This document shows, one piece after another, positions 60,103 through 64,000 of a stretch of DNA of 64,000 bases (positions within the stretch are counted from its first letter, which is position 1; the number at the start of each line of letters is the position of its first letter). A program made the position numbers and the translations under genes. A model generated the notes under the pieces. The model worked only from the letters and a program-made list of their open reading frames with translations, was not told the origin of the DNA and did not search any database. Location: assembly GCF_000002235.5 (NCBI RefSeq), contig NW_022145613.1, positions 17,484,883-17,548,882 on the forward strand. Direction: 5' to 3'. This stretch comes from Strongylocentrotus purpuratus (lineage: Eukaryota; Echinodermata; Echinoidea; Camarodonta; Strongylocentrotidae).

Positions 60103-60299
60103 CTCCGTTAGAATCGTAGTTGGGCACACCATGGATGACGGCATGATGGAGAAAGAGGGGCGAGCTGTTGATCTGGATCGAGTTGGTAAGAAGTCCTGAG
60201 AAGTAATCGATGTAGCGCATCTGAGACGGGTGCATGCCACTCCAACCCTTGGCATCCAGGAACCTCTTCATAGCGTGACGGTCCATGGTCGAGTCATTC
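60103..60299 (-). CDS. TNS: Tensin exon 6: end of phosphatase domain, start of C2
   Basis: Acceptor CACATACAG|G, donor AACGGAG|GTAAAG; phase 2 in, phase 1 out. It encodes NDSTMDRHAMKRFLDAKGW, then HPSQMRYIDYFSGLLTNSI and PLFLHHAVIHGVPNYDSNGG. This corresponds to the tensin segment DRFAMKRF...PSQRRYVHYFSGLLSGSI...PLFLHHVIMHG, covering the last phosphatase helix and the first C2 strands. One of the strongest identity blocks in the window. A (GA)n microsatellite begins about 10 nt outside the acceptor. Confidence 0.97.
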
Positions 60300-60776
60300 C
60301 TGTATGTGTGTGAGAGAGAGAGAGAGAGAAAGAAACTTAATAATGATTGGAGTAAATATCATACATAGAGTAAGTATTAGGCATGTGATATTCATCAAAG
60401 AAGATAATTCATAGAAGAAGAAAGAGATCACAAATAGAATAAGAATTATTGGGAGAGACAGAATGGCAAGATATTGAAATTAGGGTAGAGAAGGGAGAGA
60501 AAAGGAGAGAGGAGGTGAAAGAGAGAGAAACCAAAAGGAAGTTAAAAGGCAATATGAGGCACTATAGGGATATACTTACTCAAGAATGGAGGAAGGAAAA
60601 TGTCCAAATAAATATTTAAACTCAGATATATGAGCTGCTACTGCCTATAAACTGATAGTTATATGGTACATACTGATACTTTACTCTAGGAAAGCCCTTC
60701 AGCTTCGTGTAAACCTTATAGAATGCAACAAAACAACGTACAAGAAGAAAAAAAAGGATAAAAAGATATTACTTAC

Positions 60777-60841
60777 GCTGATGTGATGCTCAAATAGTTC
60801 ATAAAGGCTGATACCACTACCCCTATGGGCCCTCGGCCACC
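60777..60841 (-). CDS. TNS: Tensin exon 5: rest of the phosphatase P-loop
   Basis: A 65-nt exon; acceptor TTATTTTCAG, donor TCAGC|GTAAGT; phase 0 in, phase 2 out. It encodes GGRGPIGVVVSAFMNYLSIT. With the preceding HCK the loop reads HCKGGRGP, where PTEN has HCKAGKGR and TNS3 HCRGGKGR. The catalytic Arg position is therefore Pro (codon CCC at 60829-60827). Phosphate binding and catalysis would be expected to be lost if the base is right. Confidence 0.94.
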
Positions 60842-61248
60842 CTGAAAATAAGAAGAATGATACGTTGAGAGAATATGACAATGTATCTAAGTAAAACAAA
60901 AAATGACAGGTGTAATCATTCTTGAAATAAACATGAAGGGATGAAGCCAAAAGTACTTGAACAAAATGGTCCAAGACCTACACTGTCAATCAATGTAAAC
61001 AGAATAGGATTGAAGAGAATTTAATGACATAACAGCTCAAGTATCCTTTTCCCTTTGTTCTGCCTACTTCTTATTCATTATTTCATTGAGGGCAAGCTAG
61101 AAGGGCTTTAATTCTGTGTTGAAGTCAATGAATTCTCACAGCTCTCATGGTCATCCCCTCCATTGAGTGTGGAAAAATTGTCTCTTCAGTCATAAGTCAC
61201 TTGAAGAGCCAAACAATTTGTCACTAAACATTACCTTTCCTATTTCAA

Positions 61249-61396
61249 GGGGCGTTTCACAAAACCTGTCATTAGTGACAAACAACAGTTTTTGTTATAA
61301 GCTACTGAAATCCTTGCTACTGATTGGTTATCAGCAGATTTGTCACTGATTTGTTTTGTCATTTGTCATTGAAAAAAGGCTTTGTGGAAACGCCCC
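61249..61396. mobile_element. MITE-like element, GTTTCA family, copy 3
   Basis: Ends GGGGCGTTTCACAAAACCTG and GGCTTTGTGGAAACGCCCC are inverted repeats. The centre TATAAGCTACTGAAATCCTT and GATTGGTTATCAGCAGATTT is shared with copies 1 and 2. It ends 47 bp from the exon 4 donor. Confidence 0.88.
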
Positions 61397-61442
61397 CACC
61401 CCAGCTCTGTAGTGATGTTGTAAATGGGAAAAATTCACTCAC

Positions 61443-61565
61443 CTTACAATGTAGCACCACAACATTGTTGAGGTTGCCCTTCATCCAGGTCTCCATCTGT
61501 TTGCAGATACTGCAAAGCCTCTCTAGAGGAGGAGCCAAGACATTGGGCCAGCCCAAATCACGCAC
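61443..61565 (-). CDS. TNS: Tensin exon 4: phosphatase domain up to the P-loop Cys
   Basis: Exactly 41 codons, phase 0 at both ends; acceptor CCACGAAAG, donor TGTAAG|GTGAGT. It encodes VRDLGWPNVLAPPLERLCSI and continues to NNVVVLHCK. GWP(D/N)xxxPxL is the tensin counterpart of the WPD-loop region; here it reads WPN. The exon ends with HCK, the start of the HCxxGxxR signature, so the P-loop is split across this intron. TNS1 has HNK here and TNS3 HCR, so this protein is TNS3-like in keeping the Cys. Confidence 0.96.
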
Positions 61566-61689
61566 CTTTCGTGGTAACAAAGAGAGGAAGAGTTTAGAGA
61601 TTGCACTTCACAATTATTGTAAGATATGAACAGCCTTTTGTATGCTTCTAATCACCACCACTAATATGATCAACGTCTCTGTACCTAGG

Positions 61690-62070
61690 AAAATCATCAT
61701 CATCAATATCATCATCATTACCAACATCACCATCATCTTCATCATCACAATCAGTATCATCGTCATCATCATCATCATAATCATCATCATCATCCTCATC
61801 ATCATCATAATCATCATCATCATCCTCATCAGCAGTATCTTCACCACCATGATTATAATCACCATCACCATCATCACCAACACAATCATTATCATCAGTA
61901 TCACCATCCTCAATATCATCATCTCCGTCATCACCACCATTATCATCATCATCACCACCATCATTACCACCATCATTTTTATCATCATCATCAGAAACGC
62001 CAACACTACCATCACTACCAGCACCACCACCACCACCACCCCCACCACCACCACCACCACCACCACTACC
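61690..62070. repeat. Compound (ATC)n/(ACC)n microsatellite
   Basis: About 380 bp built from ATC, ATT and ACC triplets, placed 10-390 bp from the exon 3 donor. It yields long Ile/Thr or Met/Val frames on both strands, which are not genes. Confidence 0.95.
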
Positions 62071-62081
62071 ATCATCCTCAC

Positions 62082-62230
62082 CTCTTGGTTTAGCTTGGAT
62101 ACATCATGTCTCCTCCTTGATAAATTGAAGACCACATAGCTGTTGTTATGTTTGCTCTTCAGCATACGAACTACATCACGCAGGTTGCTACGGTACTGGT
62201 TCTCAAGCCCACCAGATGGGAAAGACACGG
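62082..62230 (-). CDS. TNS: Tensin exon 3: phosphatase domain, N-terminal half
   Basis: Acceptor TTTCCCGTAG|CCGTG, donor CAAGAG|GTGAGG; phase 1 in, phase 0 out. It encodes (A)VSFPSGGLENQYRSNLRDV, then VRMLKSKHNNSYVVFNLS and RRRHDVSKLNQE. This aligns residue for residue with the tensin block [20 protein letters not shown] and following. The donor runs almost directly into a roughly 400-bp (ATC)n-type microsatellite in the intron. Confidence 0.96.
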
Positions 62231-62706
62231 CTACGGGAAAGAACAAAATCAGATGTGATATCAACTGATGAAATTGTCTTGTAAAATGTTCTTACTGAAT
62301 TCAAACTACACACAGGCTTCTAAAAATAACATTAGAAGAATTAGAAGACAAAATTATCAGAAGTCGTGAATAAATAGTTGGAATAGTTTAAGTAAGTAAA
62401 TAAATGAAAAATAATGCAGAAACTAACCTACTATATAATTTTTTTTTAATACAAAAAAATAGATAGATAGACAGATAGAAAAATAGATAAATAGGTATAT
62501 GGAAATATAGATGGACAAATATACTAAGTAAATGAATAAATACAGTTAAAAAATTGAATTGAATGGGAAACATATTACCATACATTTTAAAGATTTATAT
62601 GAGAGGTTATTCATGTACTTTAATTCTCATACTAAAAAAGGATGACCTGTACACAAATTTATAAATAAAAGGAAAATAGCAAAAGAAATCTAGTATATAA
62701 TCCTAC
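62231..62706. other. Intron between tensin exons 2 and 3
   Basis: AT-rich with a GATA-type microsatellite around 62460-62490. No other feature. Confidence 0.7.
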
Positions 62707-62774
62707 CAATTAATCTCTCTGTAATATAATCCACCTCTAGATCAAAGGAATATCTGACCAGTCCTTCTCCACTC
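62707..62774 (-). CDS. TNS: Tensin exon 2: start of PTEN-like phosphatase domain
   Basis: A 68-nt exon with acceptor TTTTCTAG and donor ATTG|GTAGGA, phase 2 in and phase 1 out. It encodes SGEGLVRYSFDLEVDYITERLI. The DLxxxYITERLI core is the conserved first strand of the tensin and PTEN phosphatase domain (TNS1 has DLVYVTERII). It is too short to stand as an open frame of its own and was found by reading between neighbouring exons. The next exon completes the codon as Ala, giving LIAVSFPS. Confidence 0.93.
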
Positions 62775-63493
62775 CTAGAAAATAAGACAAGAAAAATATT
62801 GTTATTCATATCAAATGTCCACAGAAGGTGTATGAAAAATAAACACAATACAGTATTTACTAAATATGTTTGATTTGTAATTCAATACCTGTCCTCGCTT
62901 TACAAACTGGCAATACAATATTTTACTGTGATAAAACTGGCAATTCTTACAGCAACTTCGGCCACATCCGTTGGCTATGATATGATTTGTTTTGAGTTTT
63001 TATGCCCCTCTGATCCTACAACTGATGATTCAAGGGTTTGAGGCCAGAAATAGCAAAGTAAGAAGTGAAACATAACGTTGGTGCACAATATAACCCTATA
63101 ATGAGATTCAAGCAGTATGCCACAAGTAGTTAAAGAGGGTTGTTTGTTAAAATTCACTGAACTCCATTCTAGTTAACTGTAGATGCCTTTGCAACAAGGT
63201 TTGTGTCAACTTGGTGTTTTCATTATTTGGTTCATTCTGAAATTTGGCATGATATGCATGCATGTATCTTCCATAGAAACAACCTTCACAATGTATAAAT
63301 CTGTTTTTAAATAATAATAAGATAAATCGAATGGCCGCTTCTATATGAAACTGATAGTAGAAAATCTATTTCCTTGTGTTGGATTTATCCACCAATCGCA
63401 CTAAAGAAGTTCATATACTCTAATCTAAGTAAGATGTAAAACTACTATTCACAACTACATTCTGCATAATTAAATAAATAAATGAATACTCAC
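62775..63493. other. Intron between tensin exons 1 and 2 of the window
   Basis: AT-rich 719-bp intron with GTGAGT donor and TTTTCTAG acceptor. No other feature. Confidence 0.7.
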
Positions 63494-63840
63494 TTGATAT
63501 TATTTATAGACTTTGTCTGTATGCTTTGGGGTTGTATTTGATGTTGAATCAGTGGTTGTGGTTGCTGCTGTTGGTGTTGTACTTGTTGCTGACGTTGTTG
63601 TTGCTGTGGTGGTGGTGCATGTTGTATCTGGGCTGTGGATTGTTGCATGATTGATGTAACAGGTTGCAGCTTGGGCGATTCATCTGGTTGCTGCATCTTG
63701 CGTGCTGTTGCCGGGGTGTGTGCTTGGCGGGGAGTGGATGGGGGTGTGGGCGTGGTGGGCGTCGACGGCGAGGAGGAGGGTTTCTTGCGCCGATTCTCAG
63801 ACGGGGAGGATCCAAAAATGTACTTGCCTTCAGGAGAAAC
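63494..63840 (-). CDS. TNS: Tensin exon 1 in window: linker with Gln-rich tract
   Basis: The acceptor is TGCATTAG before GTTTCTCCTGAAGG and the donor is ATATCAA|GTGAGT. The exon enters in phase 0 and leaves in phase 2 (115 codons). It encodes VSPEGKYIFGSSPSENRRKK, then a Ser/Thr/Pro-rich stretch and a Gln/His-rich tract around QQQQRQQQVQHQQQQPQP. No folded domain is visible. It lies just upstream of the phosphatase domain, where some vertebrate tensins carry a linker after a C1 domain. Joining to the next exon yields KSGEGLVRYS in frame, which supports it as a genuine exon. Low complexity means homology alone cannot prove it. Confidence 0.75.
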
Positions 63841-64000
63841 CTAATGCATTAATTTACATTTATGGAAATTAAACAGAAAACAAAAAAAGGTAAAGTAGAC
63901 ATTCAGGTTATATTTGTATTGATATTAATGGTAATGTTTTTTCTAAATAAATTTTTATTTGATAAAAAAAAATTATAGGTACATCTGTGTGACAATCAGA

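Larger units (their letters stand above)
40130..63840 (-). other. TNS: Tensin gene, 20 internal coding exons (partial at both ends)
   Basis: Tensins are focal-adhesion proteins that link integrin tails to actin. They carry an N-terminal PTEN-like phosphatase-C2 module, a long disordered middle, and C-terminal SH2 and PTB domains. Twenty exons were placed by hand; every border has AG/GT and all phases join, giving about 2,687 codons. The tensin call rests on the phosphatase block (AVSFPSGG, GWPNVLAPPLERLCSICK, HCKGGRG), the C2 block ([49 protein letters not shown]) and DGSLYAQVKK. All follow the order known in vertebrate TNS1 and TNS3. The visible part already exceeds whole human TNS1 (about 1,735 aa). 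N-terminal exons beyond 64000 and SH2/PTB exons left of position 1 are inferred. Promoter and polyA site are not in view for the long form. Confidence 0.95.

Noticed and set aside
61614-62264. Long Met/Val or Ile/Thr open frames on both strands
   Set aside because: They are translations of the ATC/ACC microsatellite. Only 62082-62230 (minus) is coding, as tensin exon 3.
1-64000. LTR, Polinton or other capsid- or envelope-bearing elements
   Set aside because: No long terminal repeats, integrase, protease or capsid-type reading frames were recognised.

Overview
The window is eukaryotic, AT-rich, intron-heavy DNA, most likely from a marine invertebrate deuterostome and probably a sea urchin. 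That assignment is inferred from tRNA-derived SINEs with a GGTACCTG/AGCGC body and ATT tail, many short inverted-repeat (MITE-like) elements, frequent long G/C homopolymers, and large (GA)n and (ATC)n microsatellites. No prokaryotic operon, CRISPR, phage or retrovirus-like structure was seen.

The one clearly recognisable gene is a tensin on the minus strand. Twenty consecutive coding exons were mapped from 63840 down to 40130, each with AG/GT borders and compatible phases (8,063 nt, about 2,687 codons). In protein order they encode a linker with a Gln-rich tract, a PTEN-like phosphatase domain (62774 to about 60200), a C2 domain (about 60200 to 57608, closing with DGSLYAQVKK in the next exon), and about 2,100 residues of Pro/Gln/Ser-rich, probably disordered sequence in 11 exons. 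The last group includes giant exons of 1.6 and 2.6 kb. The true N-terminus lies beyond 64000. No SH2 or PTB exon is recognisable, so these should lie to the left of position 1. In the phosphatase P-loop the Cys is kept (HCKGGRG) but the Arg position reads Pro.

At 19738-19264 (minus) is a Met-initiated exon with a good start context, upstream in-frame stops and a good donor. It looks like an internal first exon for a short tensin isoform, with a CCAAT/GC-box cluster about 2.3 kb upstream near 22100. Its donor is phase 1 while the last mapped long-isoform exon ends in phase 2, so the two cannot share one downstream acceptor in frame.

The rest is intron or flank: 1-3000 holds a broken SGNH/GDSL-like hydrolase fragment and a 0.5-kb tandem duplication; 3500-4460 a GC-rich CRE/CCAAT promoter-like stretch; 8577-8950, 14650-14956 and 36260-36937 are inverted-repeat elements; 10697-11226 is a 155-bp tandem array. 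Two MITE families recur in the window (26309, 45274, 61249; and 18823, 49906). SINE copies lie at 34041, 44041, 45600 and 58101, and a LINE 3' fragment at 41050-41335.
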